Assembly: GCF_028554725.1 (NCBI RefSeq)
Contig: NC_071670.1
Span: 25,910,001-25,974,000, forward strand
DNA: 64,000 bases
Reading direction: 5' to 3'
DNA from: Zeugodacus cucurbitae
Taxonomy: Eukaryota; Arthropoda; Insecta; Diptera; Tephritidae
In this document: positions 33,400 through 46,400 of the stretch, piece by piece
Numbering within the stretch: the stretch's first letter is position 1
Layout: the number at the start of each line of letters is the position of its first letter
The notes under the pieces: generated by a model
Seen by the model: the letters and a program-made list of their open reading frames with translations, nothing else
The model's database searches: none
Told to the model about the DNA's origin: nothing
Program-made: the position numbers and the translations under genes

Positions 33400-34557
33400 A
33401 CATTTTTTTTTATTTTATGAATATAAGAAATGTTTGAATGTATGGACATATGCTCATATGTAGATATGTGTACATATGTATGTCATATATTGCATTGTTA
33501 TGCAGAAAAACTCGCTGATGTTGCAACCTGCCCTTTTTCGCATTGGAGACAATATTTTTATATGATTCGTTTAAAAATCTTATTTCTTTCGCTTTCTTGA
33601 AATATTTATGTATATACATACATATGTACGTGTAAAATGTGTGGAAGAGCGTTAGCATTTTATTAGGATGGGGAATATCAGATAAAAGTCTTAAATTAAA
33701 AATTGCAAATATAAATACATATATCTGTTACATATGCATTTAGTTTGTAAATAATTATTAGAATACATTAGAATTAGCATAACATAAATATAATAAATGA
33801 ATAAAGTAATGTATGTATTTACATATAAATCGGAGGAAGATGCTCGAATATAATTATGTATATTTTACCTACTTGTATATATGTATAACTTGTATGTGCT
33901 TAAATATGATTTTTACAAATTTACGTCCATATTTTATATATATGTATGTGTAGATGTTTGCTTGCTATTCAGTGAGTTCTTTGAAAAATTAAATCTTTAG
34001 CTGCCTTTAAAATACAACACTGGACACGCTCACCTACACACCTACACGACATGACTCACAGATACTAAACACACAAGCACCATACAGAATTGGGAAAACA
34101 CGTTCTGACTATACAGTGTACACTATCTGCACACTTACATACATACATTCATATGTGTATATATATTTGTACGTATTTGAACTAAAGCAACAGTTGAATT
34201 GCCTCTGTATTGGTTAGAACGACAAATGCTTGCTTGCATCGTTCACTTGTTCCGTCCGCTATACCTTTTGTATGCCTGTATGTACACATAAGCGCCATGT
34301 AGTTACAAATACATAGAAGATGAACCGAGCCAGAATGTCTGGCAAATGCTAGAGTAATTTTGCTGCTAATCGTTTAGTGTAGAAAGAAGAAACGGCGCAA
34401 TCGAACGTGTATCATAGGAAGGCGCATTATTGCATACGGGAATATAGTATTTTTTGAGAACAATAAAAGTGGTCGAGCGGTATAATTTCAATGTGGACGT
34501 CCAAACGCTTTAATTTTGGATGAGAAAAACTGAAAAAATATTAATGATATTTATATA
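33400..34557. other. brk proximal upstream region
   Basis: Microsatellite words continue to about 34170; 34180-34557 is less repetitive and should include the core promoter and 5' leader of brk. I see no convincing TATA box or initiator. Confidence 0.4.
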
Positions 34558-36561
34558 ATGATATCTAAGTCAAATAATACACAAGTGCCAACAGCAGCAA
34601 TAAATATTTTACCAAACACACATACAATAATAAATATGGCAAGTAATGGCGGTGCGAACAACCTCACAAATAATTCGAAAATGGGTTCTCGCCGAATATT
34701 TACACCTCATTTCAAGCTTCAAGTATTAGAATCATATCGAAAAGATAGTGATTGCAAGGGTAATCAACGGGCAACTGCGAGAAAGTACAATATACATAGG
34801 AGACAAATTCAAAAGTGGTTACAATGTGAATCGAATTTAAGATCTTCAGTTGCAAGTATAAATCACAGTGGATTAAAACATCAGTTTCATAATGTTAGTC
34901 AACAACAACAACAGCAAGTGCCGATTATGATCCCAACGAATAGTAATAGTCAGTTCGGCTACCATCACTTTGAAAGTAAATCTCAACAACTGCCCTTGGA
35001 CACAGCCAGACATAGTGTCGCTACAAATTCTACAACAGTGCCATCAATACCAGTTGTGGTTCCATCAACGAATGCATCAACACAAGGGGTGTATGCAGCG
35101 GCGAACTTGGCCGCCGTTGTGGCTGCCGCCGCTGCAGCTGGTGCTATAGCGATTGCCAGCACTTCAACTACAAACACATCGTCACCTTTATGTCAGACTG
35201 TAGTAAGTGGCAACACTGCGGGGATATCGTCACCTATTCTTCATACTCACCACCTTCAGCCTCACCACCACCACCATCATCATCATTACGATACACCATA
35301 CACACATACTTCTTCAAATATGTCTATACCAATGCCCGTTCTAACACACATTTCCCCGCAACATCATCGGCACTACCCATACAACTTACCTCCGCATACC
35401 CACACACTTTTACAACCACAATCTCGGGTGTCAACAATACCGTCATTAATGTCGTCAACTTGTCTACCTGTGACTGTTTTGTCTTCAACCGACTTGGCTT
35501 CTTCGAGTGCGCCACAACCAAACATAACGCCGGAAGAAGTCCTATACAAACGAAGTGAGGGCAATAATTCAATTGAATTTAACGAACATGAAACGAAAAT
35601 TGTTGTGGATAACGTTGAAGATTGTTGTATCCGTAAATCTTTAAATAAATATTCTCATAGTACATGTATTGAGAATGGATATCAAAAGGAATATGCATTG
35701 CAAAGCTATAACGCAACACAAGAATCATCAAACACACCGTGCCTAACTGTTACGCCAATCGATCTATCTATTGGCTCTCGACGTGAGAATGCTGAGAACA
35801 TAAATTGTAGTTTGAGACATTTACCAAGTGCTGATGATGTGGCTGAAAATAAAAACGAGAATGTAGTTGATTTGACTTTTAGGAAGCGCAAGGTTATTTT
35901 GAGAAATGACCAAACTCACAAACACATGCGAAATTCGGAAAATGATTCTAAAACTTTATTTACAAAAGTTAAAGAATGCAATGAAAGTGATGATGATGAT
36001 ATCGAAGTTGAAATGGAAATAAAATCAGCTCCCCCAAAACCAGTAAAATTATTTAAACCATATCTTCTTGACGAAAAAGATGAAAAATTTTACGAACATG
36101 ATAGTAAGCCAACTTCTGGTAAAAAAGTTTTCAATGAAAACGAGAGTCGCCTATATTCACTATATAAAGTGGCAAGTGATGGGAAACCAAACAATTTTAA
36201 TCTATCAAATGTTCCCGAACATAATTTTCAAGTAGAGAGTACGTACTTTCAAGGATGCAAGCCATTAAATCTTCCAAGTGCCTTTCATATGACTGCAATA
36301 TCAGCTTTGTCTCCAGTGATTCCATGTGCCGAAGGATCTCCCGTTTCAGGATATGAGAGTTCCTCTTCAACATATAGCGAGTCATCATATAGGGAGAAGT
36401 ATTACAGAAGAAATGTAGAACGAACATGTAATATTGACCTACAAGTACACGCAGTCTGTGAGAATTTGACTTACCAAGAGAACTGCGTAGGAAAATGGTT
36501 CAACCACGACACAAACTCAAACCCACCGGCAACTAATGCTTCCATTGTTTTGTATGCTTAA
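34558..36561 (+). CDS. brk: Brinker, Dpp-pathway transcriptional repressor (667 aa, single exon)
   Basis: A nuclear repressor that binds GGCGYY-type sites and blocks Dpp target genes where Dpp signalling is low. The Brinker DNA-binding domain spans residues 43-99 (GSRRIFTPHFKLQVLESYR, ARKYNIHRRQIQKWLQCESN) and is nearly unchanged from Drosophila. Further on are an Ala-rich run (178-201), eight His (236-243), a CtBP-binding motif PIDLS (400-404), a second VDLT motif (437-440), an acidic stretch DDDDIEVEMEI and the Groucho motif FKPY (499-502). Intronless as in Drosophila. The start is the first ATG of the frame; M27 or M42 are alternatives. Atg5 converges from the other side, 915 bp away. Regulation by Dpp through the upstream silencer match at 29166 is inferred. 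Confidence 0.95.
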   Translation: MISKSNNTQVPTAAINILPNTHTIINMASNGGANNLTNNSKMGSRRIFTPHFKLQVLESYRKDSDCKGNQRATARKYNIHRRQIQKWLQCESNLRSSVASINHSGLKHQFHNVSQQQQQQVPIMIPTNSNSQFGYHHFESKSQQLPLDTARHSVATNSTTVPSIPVVVPSTNASTQGVYAAANLAAVVAAAAAAGAIAIASTSTTNTSSPLCQTVVSGNTAGISSPILHTHHLQPHHHHHHHHYDTPYTHTSSNMSIPMPVLTHISPQHHRHYPYNLPPHTHTLLQPQSRVSTIPSLMSSTCLPVTVLSSTDLASSSAPQPNITPEEVLYKRSEGNNSIEFNEHETKIVVDNVEDCCIRKSLNKYSHSTCIENGYQKEYALQSYNATQESSNTPCLTVTPIDLSIGSRRENAENINCSLRHLPSADDVAENKNENVVDLTFRKRKVILRNDQTHKHMRNSENDSKTLFTKVKECNESDDDDIEVEMEIKSAPPKPVKLFKPYLLDEKDEKFYEHDSKPTSGKKVFNENESRLYSLYKVASDGKPNNFNLSNVPEHNFQVESTYFQGCKPLNLPSAFHMTAISALSPVIPCAEGSPVSGYESSSSTYSESSYREKYYRRNVERTCNIDLQVHAVCENLTYQENCVGKWFNHDTNSNPPATNASIVLYA

Positions 36562-37476
36562 GTTTATTAGATTGTATAAAATGTAATTTTTATTTGTGTA
36601 CATACATACAGATGTATACACATATGCAGCAACTTTTAAGTAATCAATTTTTAAATTAAAAAATGAAATATCAAAAAATCTTTATAGAGATTTATAGAAG
36701 GCTGTATATTGTATTTAAAAATTATGGCAATAATTATATATATGAAGCATCATATATATTTACTCTTATAATCCATTAAATATGGATAAAATTTATTAGT
36801 ATCTACGGATGTAAATAACCACCCACATGGGTGATATAAGTAATAAGCAAGATGACATTTAAAATGCAATAACTTTGAGAGTTAATAATTCAACATATCA
36901 ATAATGAATTGATTAATTTTTTTATAATATAAGTACATATACATTTATATTGACATACACACATAGTGTATGTAAGAATGATTTGAAAATGTCAATTAAA
37001 AAGTGGCTTAAAAATTAAAGCTTTAAATAAAATGGAAATTTAATAAGTAAATTTGTAGATGTCATGTATTCATATAGGATTTGTAATTTTTTGAAACGTT
37101 ATTTCTAAACTTGTATAGCTAGATTTATAAAATAAAATGAGCTGCAATCAAATAAGTATAATAAAAGTACAAAGACTTAAATAGACTTGTTATTTGTTTT
37201 ACTCTTCCTTCCAAAAAACTTTTGTAAAAAAATGGATCCAGCGCATTAGAGAAACCTATTCACAGACAAAAATCAGAAACAATTATGTATATATGTTCGT
37301 ACGTTTTGGTCTGAAAATCATGGTTTTTTCTAGTGAGTTTCGAACCACATGTTATAAAGTTGTGGGGTACAAAATAATGATGAGATAATTTTTTTACGAC
37401 AAGAGCGAAAACGTCTGATTTTTATGTATTTTAAATGTAATAACTGTTAATATATTTCTTAATATCTATTAAACAA
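36562..37476. other. Convergent 3' region between brk and Atg5
   Basis: AT-rich, no repeat family recognised. AATAAA words on the + strand near 37025 and 37134 could end brk transcripts. No gene in between. Confidence 0.5.
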
Positions 37477-40400
37477 TTAAATATTAGAATCATAAACTAA
37501 AAACAAGTGAAGAAAATTATCCGGATAACTTAAATGTTCAGATAACCATTGTAAATTTGCTCCTCCGTGAATGCTGATGCCTTGGGTACGTATTTCAACT
37601 AAAAGAAGAATAAAGGAAGACATATATTAATATAAGCGATATTAGCCAGTAGTACATTATAACTTGCCAACTTTTCTATGTGGAGTCGACAGCTCATCCA
37701 TCATTTCACCAACAGTTTTCTTTTGCCCGTTTTTATTAAGTGGTGTTATCAATTTTTGAACGTAGACATCATCCTATAAATATAAATATGAAAAAAGGAA
37801 TATTTTTGAATACACTCTATTATTATTATTTAGATTTTAATTTATATATATATACATATGGCCATTTCCGCCATGTCGAACGTGACAATCGTACACTTTC
37901 AACTAAAAAAAAGTATGAACTAAAATGTTTTTTAATTTTGACAGTAGGATTTTTTAATAGCCCTTCATTAGCTCTACATTTAGTGTAAAGGTTGATTTTG
38001 GAACGGTTTTCATTTTCAAGATAATTGCAAAAAACCAAGGCATTCGCACGGGACAAAAAATGGAAGTCGTTTTTGGGGACAACGATTCAAACGCCGATTT
38101 CAGCGAATTGTGAGGCAATATTCAAATGTTTTTGCTTGTAGAGCGTTGTGAAGTGATGCCTTTAAAATTGGCATGAATTTCATCCGAAATTAATTTATAG
38201 TTTTTTTTTTTTTTTAATTAAATATTTACCACATTCGCACGGGACATTTTTTTCCATCATAATATTTATGTTGATTTTGTTGTTATAATACGGAATTATT
38301 TAACAACAAACCCAATAAAATGGATTAAAAGAAAAAGTAAATGTATTTATTTATTTATTTTAACTAACATACAACGAGAAACACAACAAAAATTCTCAGA
38401 AAATGCTGTCCTCGGGTATACAAATTTTTGGATTTCGTTATCTGCCAGACTTTCCTTTTGTTAACTCCTCCCACTATTCTAATGAACAGTATTTTAATTA
38501 TTTTATAAAATCAACCAGGCTTGATAATATAAATTTGATTTTAAACTGAGAGCTGTTACCTTAAAAAAATAAATATTTTAGAAAAGCAACAAAGTATTTC
38601 TTAATTTTAGTTAAGAGATTTATTAAGAAAATAATATGTCATGCGTGAACTTGCCACTTTTAAAAGCAAACGATTTCCTCCTAACAACCTTGTTAAAATG
38701 AGCACTCTTATTTTGATTTGTAAGCCTATAATTTTCGCCAAAATTTATTTGAATAGGTAGTTCAGTGGAATTTGAAGTGCGGTTTTTGCTTATATGCAAA
38801 TTATTAATGTAAAAGTATCTATTTACATACTATTTAATACTTTAAATTTTATAAGGCAAAAAATAATTTTAAATTTTTAAATTCCACACCTACGATGTCG
38901 CACGTGACCAATTTTAAGTAGTTACCAACACCACAAATCTTCTGATTTTTGAACAATGTTTTTTTATTTTAATTGAATAAAAATTTGCTGTTTATACCCA
39001 AAATTTGGCGAGCTTGCTGCTTTTATTTGCGATGCAGTGGGATTAAGTGTGGTTTTTTGATGTCGCACGGGACATTAAAATATAGGATAATAAGAGAGCA
39101 AAAACTTACAGTAATTAGCAATCGGATGCTTTCTTATGCATTTTATTTTGCTCTTGTTATGAATTAATTTAATATAAATAAATTTAAATATTTTCCTATG
39201 AAAATATGCAAAAACTTTGTAATTCTAATAATGTTTAATATTTTGTCTGTGCTGGACCTTCTGGCGGAAATGCCCATATACATATTTTAAGGATAATATG
39301 AATTCCTTTATTATTCTAAGAGAACTTGGAGGGGAAGGTCTATACTCGGTAAAATGTTTCCAATTAATTAAGATAAATCATAATTTGATCAATATATTCG
39401 GCACAAAGAAAACAACTGGAACTTTGAAAACTCCTATTATCGGTATATGGACCAAGGAAATATTTTTTTTATATTTTTATCACTAGGCCATATTATCAGG
39501 AAAAGATGTTCTAATTTCATTAAAATATTAAGAGGCACACCTAGTGTAATGGCCTAAAGTGATTTTTGGGAATTTTTATTAAAAAAAAAATACTTTATCA
39601 ATTATTTCAAAATTTTAAGAATATATTTATACATGTTTCAAGAATATACAGTGAAGTTTTGAAGAAAAAAATTAAATATTTTTTAAGTTATAGTCAATCT
39701 CCAACGGCGCGAAAAAAAGGCCCTTCACTGCTGCAGTGATTCTGGCCTTCTCCGTGGATGAAATCTAAAAAAAAAATAAAATTCTCCTTAAACTAGATAA
39801 TATTGTTTGTACAATGACCTACGATAAAAAAAATCAAAAATTAACAATATAGCGGTGTTTTAAAAAAAATAGTCGAATTTTTCCCACAATTTTTGTCGTT
39901 TTTGGCCTGCCAAGATTTTTTGATCAGATCAAAAATCGATAGGATTATTTGTTTTTGAGTCAATCACTGCAATAAATTCGCAAAATGCTGTTTCGTTTAA
40001 AGATAAAATGATCGTTTTCAGTGTTACCGAGCGGCTGCACTTTAAATTGCTATAACTCAGAAACTATTTGAGATATCGATTTGAAATTTCAAGATGTTAT
40101 TTTTAAAGGTATAATCTACCGAAATATGATTTTTTTTTTTTTAATTTCACACTAGGTTTGCCCCTTAAGGTTATTTACTGATATATTCAGTCAGGCATAG
40201 GTTATGAGTTGCTTATGCTCGGTATGAAGATTTTTAAAGTATATTGCCGTTGGCAAAATCTTTATGTGTCAATTTATTATCTTAACATAATCGTTTGCTA
40301 AATGGCGCCTGAGGATCTGTTTAATGCGGATGAAACTGGACTGTTTCGTCATCAATTACCTACTCGAAGTTGCTTTGCAAAATGCTCAGTTTGTAAAGGA

Positions 40401-43400
40401 GGCAAACTGGCAAAAGAAAGACGGAGCGTATTGTTTTGCAGCAGCAGTACTGGAGAAAAGTTCATGCCACTAGTTATAGGTAACGCTGCGAAGCCGCGAG
40501 CTTTTCACCGAAATAAAATCGACACTAAAAATTTTATTGTGAAATGGGCTCACAGACAATTGTAATTTTTCAGCATTGGTTTAGCCCTATCAATGAGCAA
40601 ATGAATAAGCAAAATAGAAAAATTATTTTGTTTATTGACAACGCTACAAGCCACAGTTTAATGAATGAATATTCAAATGTGTTTGTAAAATTTCTGCCAC
40701 CGAACCTAACAATAGAAATACAACCTCCCCACCAAGAAATTATTAAAAATGTAAAAACGAAATATAGATCAAAAATGATGCCTTCTCTGAATTTCTGTTT
40801 TGGATGCTATTCGGTGGTTGGTTTTTCCTGGGACGAATTAGACCCTCTTGTGATAAAAAATGTTTTCAAAGTGCTGGATATCCTTGCCATGATATTCTGG
40901 AATGTCCACCGCAAAGAGATCTGAATTATGAAAGTTTGATAAATCACAACTATCCTGAACAAATTCGAAATGTATTAGTATCGCCCATACTTGTGGAAAT
41001 ATGGAGAAATCGATAAAAGTACACGAACAGGTGAGTGATTTTCATGAAACTATTTTTAAAAACGTTGTAGAGAAAGTAAAACACATCTCCCAAGGAACTT
41101 CTTCAAGTGAAAGTGAAGATGAGAGCACTGAAAACTATAATCTTCCTACTGCAAAGGAGGCTTTATCAAACATGAATGATGTCATTCTTTATGTATTAGC
41201 CCCTCAACCAACTTTGCTGCCGGAGTTTTTAAAATTAAAAACGAAATTGGAACAAAATATAAGCTAATACATATTTATATTTTAAAATTTGTTAATTTTT
41301 ATGTTTTTTATTATATATTAAGTCAATATAATGAAAAAAAAATAATTTCTTTATAACATGAACACTCGCGTAACTTGGACAAAAAGTGCTGAACCGCAGG
41401 TGTACAGCTTAGATAGGTTTTACTGTACCTGGAATGCATTTAACCATTTTTTATCTAAATTATATATTAAGGAATGATTTTCAATCTGATGACATAAAAG
41501 TCATTTTAAGCACAGTTGTACTATTTTGTTTTTGAAGAGTATTTTCATTTTTTTTTTTGTAAAATAAACCCGCCTTGATAATATAAATTTGTTTTTAATC
41601 TGAGAGCACTTACTATCAGAAAAAATAAATATTTTAGAAACGCAACTAAAGGATTGCTTAATTTTTGATAAGAGATTCATCAAGAAATTAAAATGTTATG
41701 GGTTAGCTTATCACTTATAACATCAAATGATTTTCTCCTGACAACCTTGTTAAAATGAGCATTCTTATTTTGATTTGTAAGCCTACAAGATTGCCAAAAT
41801 CTATTTGAATAGGTAGTTCAGTGGAATTTGAAGTGCGGTTTTTGCTCATAAGTAAATAAATAATGTAAAAGTATCTATTTAAATACTTAAGTCAATTTTA
41901 TAAGGCAAAAAATAATTTTCAATTTTTATTCCACACCAATTTTAAATAGTTACCAAATTCACAAATTCTGATTTTTTAATAAGGATTTTTTTATCTGAAT
42001 TGTATAAAAATTAACTGTTTATACTAAAAATTTTGAGCATTCTGCTTATATTTCCGATGCAGTAGTAACAAGTGTTACTTTTTGATGTCGCGCGGGACAT
42101 TAAAATATTGGATAATATGAGAGCAAAAACTTACAGTTATTTGCAATCGCACACTTTCTTATGGAAATGAGAAAACTACCTCCTGTGTGACTAGGCCTTC
42201 ATATATCTCGAAAATGGTTATGGAGAATTTTTTTTTTTTTCAATATTTCTTTATTTATTGAATCTGCTTTTACTTTAAGCCTAACAATAAGTTATAAAAT
42301 CTTAAAACTATTTAAAAAACTAGACAAACTCAAACAAGTGATTGAGCTGTATTGGTGAAACGTTGCTCCTTAGTACGCAGGCATATCCCTTCTTTTTAGG
42401 CGTGTTTGATTGCAGGAATGTACTAACCAATGGGTTTGGGTGATCACGGAGTTTAGATATATATTTCAATCTGCTGTCCTCTACTGCTTTCTTCACCATA
42501 GGGATACCAAGATCTTTATGGATATTTTCATTGCGAATGTACCATGGTGAGCACGTGATTGATCTAAGCATTTTCGATTGGAACCTTTGTATTATATCAA
42601 TATTAGTTGCACAGGTCGTACCCCACAGTTGAATGCCATACATCCAAATCGGCTTTATGACCGCATTGTATAAAAGCACTTTGTTGTCTAGGCTAAGTTT
42701 AGAGTTTTTATTTAAAAGCCAATTTAAATTTGCAGCTCTTATCTTCATGCACGTTATTTTACTAGATATATGTTTTCTCCATGTAAGCCTTCTATCTAGG
42801 TGAATACCAAGATAGGTAACTTCATTCACTTGAGGCACTAGAATATTGTTCATTTTTACTGCCGGGCACATTTTTGGTCTTAGCGAAAATGTAACGTGCT
42901 TACACTTTTGTTCATTCACATTTATACGCCAGTTGGCTAGCCATTCTTCGACAGATCTTAAGTGCTCCGATAATATTCTTGATGCTATAATGTGGCATTT
43001 GTTACGGCTCACTAAAGCTGTGACATCCGCGAAAGTTGATGTCAAAACATTATTAGCTGTTGGAAGATCAGCGGTATATATGATGTACAGAGTTGGGCCT
43101 AAAACACTGCCTTGTGGTACACCAGCCCTTATTTGTCGTTCATCAGATATGAAGTCTCCCACTTTAACCGTAAATTGTCTATTTTTTAAATAAGACTCCA
43201 ATATTTTATACAATTCTAAAGGTAGAATGTTTTTAATCTTATATAAAAGCCCTTCATGCCACACCTTATCAAATGCCTGAGCTACGTCTAGAAATATAGC
43301 TGAACAGTACTCTCTGTGCTCGAATGCTTTTCTTATTTCGTTAGTTATTCTATTTACTTGTTCTATTGTATTATGTTTTGCACGAAACCCGTTGGTATTA

Positions 43401-46400
43401 CATTATTTTCGTGGAGGAAAGGAGACATCTTTGATAGCAGCACCTTTTCAAATATTTTCGAAAGGCAGGGTAGAAGACTGATTGGTCTGTATGAAGACGG
43501 CTGTGTCAAGTCTTTCCCAGGTTTATCTATCAGGATAATCTGCGACTTTTTCCACGAAATTGGATAGTATCCGAAACTTAGAATTGCATTGAAGAGCAAA
43601 GAGAGCACCTCTACAGCAATATTTGGTAACTCAATTAGCAATTTTGGGGTGATATTATCATGTCCTGGCGACTTTTTTGGATTAAGTTCTTTTATGATGC
43701 CAATAATTTCAGAAGGTGAAGACTTAAAGGACTCGGGCGACTCATTTGCTGTGTTAGGCAAGATTGACAATTTAAAGTTATTCTTTGGGCAATTTGGTTG
43801 AAATACCTTTTCTAGGTGATTTGCAAAACAAGTACACTTTTCCTCGTCACTTCGAGCCCAATTTCCCCCCAAGTCTCGTATAGGCATGTTGGAGTCGACT
43901 GATGGCTTCATGGACTTTTGGGCTTTCCAAAGTGAATTTTGCTTGTTTGTGTTTGGACACAGCTTCTTTATATATATTTCATTGTTGAGTTCTTCCTCGC
44001 GTTTAAGCGCTTTTTTTAATTTGCGTACAGCAGATTTCAATTGAAGCTGAGTGGAAGGGGAGCGATTTATCTGCCTGTCTAGCACGCCTTTTTTCATTTA
44101 CAAGCTGTTCTATTTCTCTATTACTGATTTTCCTGAGACCAAGTGGCTTATAGCTTTTCTTTGGTGTTGCTAAGACCTCTGCGTTAATAATTATATCATT
44201 GAGTTCCCTTATAGTTTCGTCAATATCTCCTTCTTTATTTATTTTGTATTCAATATTAATGTGGCTACTCACGTATTTTTTGTATTTTAGCCAGTTCGTT
44301 TTGTGAGATGTTAGGCCCACTTTCTTTTCAATAAATATGGGTTGTTCACATAACTTTATTAGTATAAGAGAGTGATCAGAAGATAGGTCAGTACATGTAT
44401 CTACTGTTATGTGCGATTTATCTATATTTTTGATTACTGCAAAATCAATTAAATCTGGTATTTTTTTACGATCAGTAGGCCAATATGTCGGCTTACCCGG
44501 GGATATTATATCAAGGTTATTGCGCCTATTTATAATAGTATGATACGGCTGTCGTTCTTTCGGATTAATAAGTCGTGAGCCCCAATACATATGTTTTGCA
44601 TTGTAATCTCCACCTGCTAGAAATCTATGACCTAGCGTTTCAAAAAAGTCTTTAAATTCACTCTCTGCAATTTTAAAACGAGGTGGACAGTATATAGCCG
44701 TCAGGTTTAAGTCTCCGCAACGATTTTTTATAGATATTGTTGTAGCTTGTAACTGCGCTGTAGCATAAGTTTCTAATGCGTGGTGGCTTAATCGTTTTCT
44801 AACTAACACTGCTGTTCCACCATGTGCCTTTCCATCTGGGTGATTTGTAACATAGAGTCTATACTCCGGTATAAAGAAATTATTTTTATTCGTAAGATGG
44901 GTTTCTGACAACAGCATTACATCTACATTATTTTCATTCAGAAATCTAATAAGCTCCAATTTATGTTGGTTAACACCATTAGCATTCCATATACAAATGT
45001 TAAGTACGCTCATTTTTTACTTAAAAAAGTTTGCAAAATTTGGTTTTGGGCTTTGATTACCTCTTGAATCATATTTTGCATTGTTGACATAAATTGTGTC
45101 ATACATTGGGTAAGGTTTAAAATCATTGTTTCAATGCTTCCATTTGGTTGGTTTTGGGGCAATTGCATTTGTGTTGTGTTGCCTTTTACCACGTTTGCAT
45201 AGCTCCCTTGTACAGCATTATTTTTAAGAATACATTGTTTTGAAATATGGACAGGGTTTTCAATAATTTCGTTGGAAGGAATATTTATCATTTGATTACG
45301 GCGTGATCGAATTCCAACAGTCAATTTAGTTTTTAAGTCTTTGTATACAGGGCAACCCCTATAGTTTGCAGTGTGATTTCCACCACAATTACTACATTTT
45401 TTATTTAAATCCTCTTTTTTAAGAGTACATTTTGATGTAGGATGCAGATCACCACACACCACACAGACACTGCGTAGAGTGCAATATGCTTTCGTGTGCC
45501 CATACTCTTGGCAGTTGGTGCATTGGACCGGACCATTACTTTTATGTGGTTCCTCGACGGTGATTCTGCGATGGAGCAAATATTTTAACTTGTAAATTGG
45601 ATGTGTTTCATTTTTCTTTAGTTGTTCATTATTTGGCATCAATTCTATTTTGAACATTGGCTGAGGTACTTTGTTTCTGTTAAATATATTTACTACTGAT
45701 TTAATACTAAAACCACCTTCTTCAAGAGCTTCTTTAACGTCGTTAGAGTCTACCGACGACTCTATACCTTTTATAACTACCTCCAGACCTTTAGAGCTTT
45801 TCAATTGGTACGAGTAGTAATTCTTGTTATTATTTGATAAGAATTTCACTACATCCATGAAACTTTTTTCAGTGTACGTTTGTATTTTCGTTTCATCTAT
45901 GTTACCTTTTTTTAAAGGCACTATATGAAAATTGTTCGTGCCTATTAAATTGCTCAATTTGGATTCGCATTTGTTGTTGCGCGATTGCTGTTTACTTCTG
46001 CTTCTGCCGACTGCGTCCTTTGCTTCGATTCCAATTCAACTGATCGCTGCGATGACTCATCACCGCCGTTGCTTTTTTTGTTGGCAGGAGTTGTTTTTGT
46101 TGGTTACACAAAACTGAAGTAGGCATTTAAGGAATACCTACGGCTTTGCTGGTGAGGCTGCGCAGCACTCATTATTGTTTGTTTGATTTTATTGTTTTTA
46201 TATTTTTGTTTTGTGCACTATTTGTTTATGTTTTTTATGTAAATTTGTGTGCACTGTATTTTGATTTTATTGTCTGTTGACAATTTAATCGATGCTATTT
46301 ATGTTGATGTTTGTTTGCTTTTGTAACAAGAAAAAACAACAGATTTCACGGAGCGAATTAAAAAGCACGTCCGTACACCTTGAATGCTTCTCTATTTAAA

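Noticed and set aside
34333..34342. Second GTCTG close to brk as a silencer element
   Set aside because: The six bases at the correct spacing (CGAGCC) do not fit GRCGNC.
35190..35572. Alternative frames within brk on both strands
   Set aside because: Shadows of the low-complexity Thr/His/Pro-rich coding sequence.
38510..42190. Direct duplication interpreted as LTRs of one retrotransposon
   Set aside because: No TG...CA ends, primer-binding site or polyprotein between the copies; the interior is a Tigger relic and a MITE.
45932..46117. Short + strand frame near the jockey-like 5' end
   Set aside because: Antisense to the element's 5' untranslated region and ORF1 start; no independent evidence.
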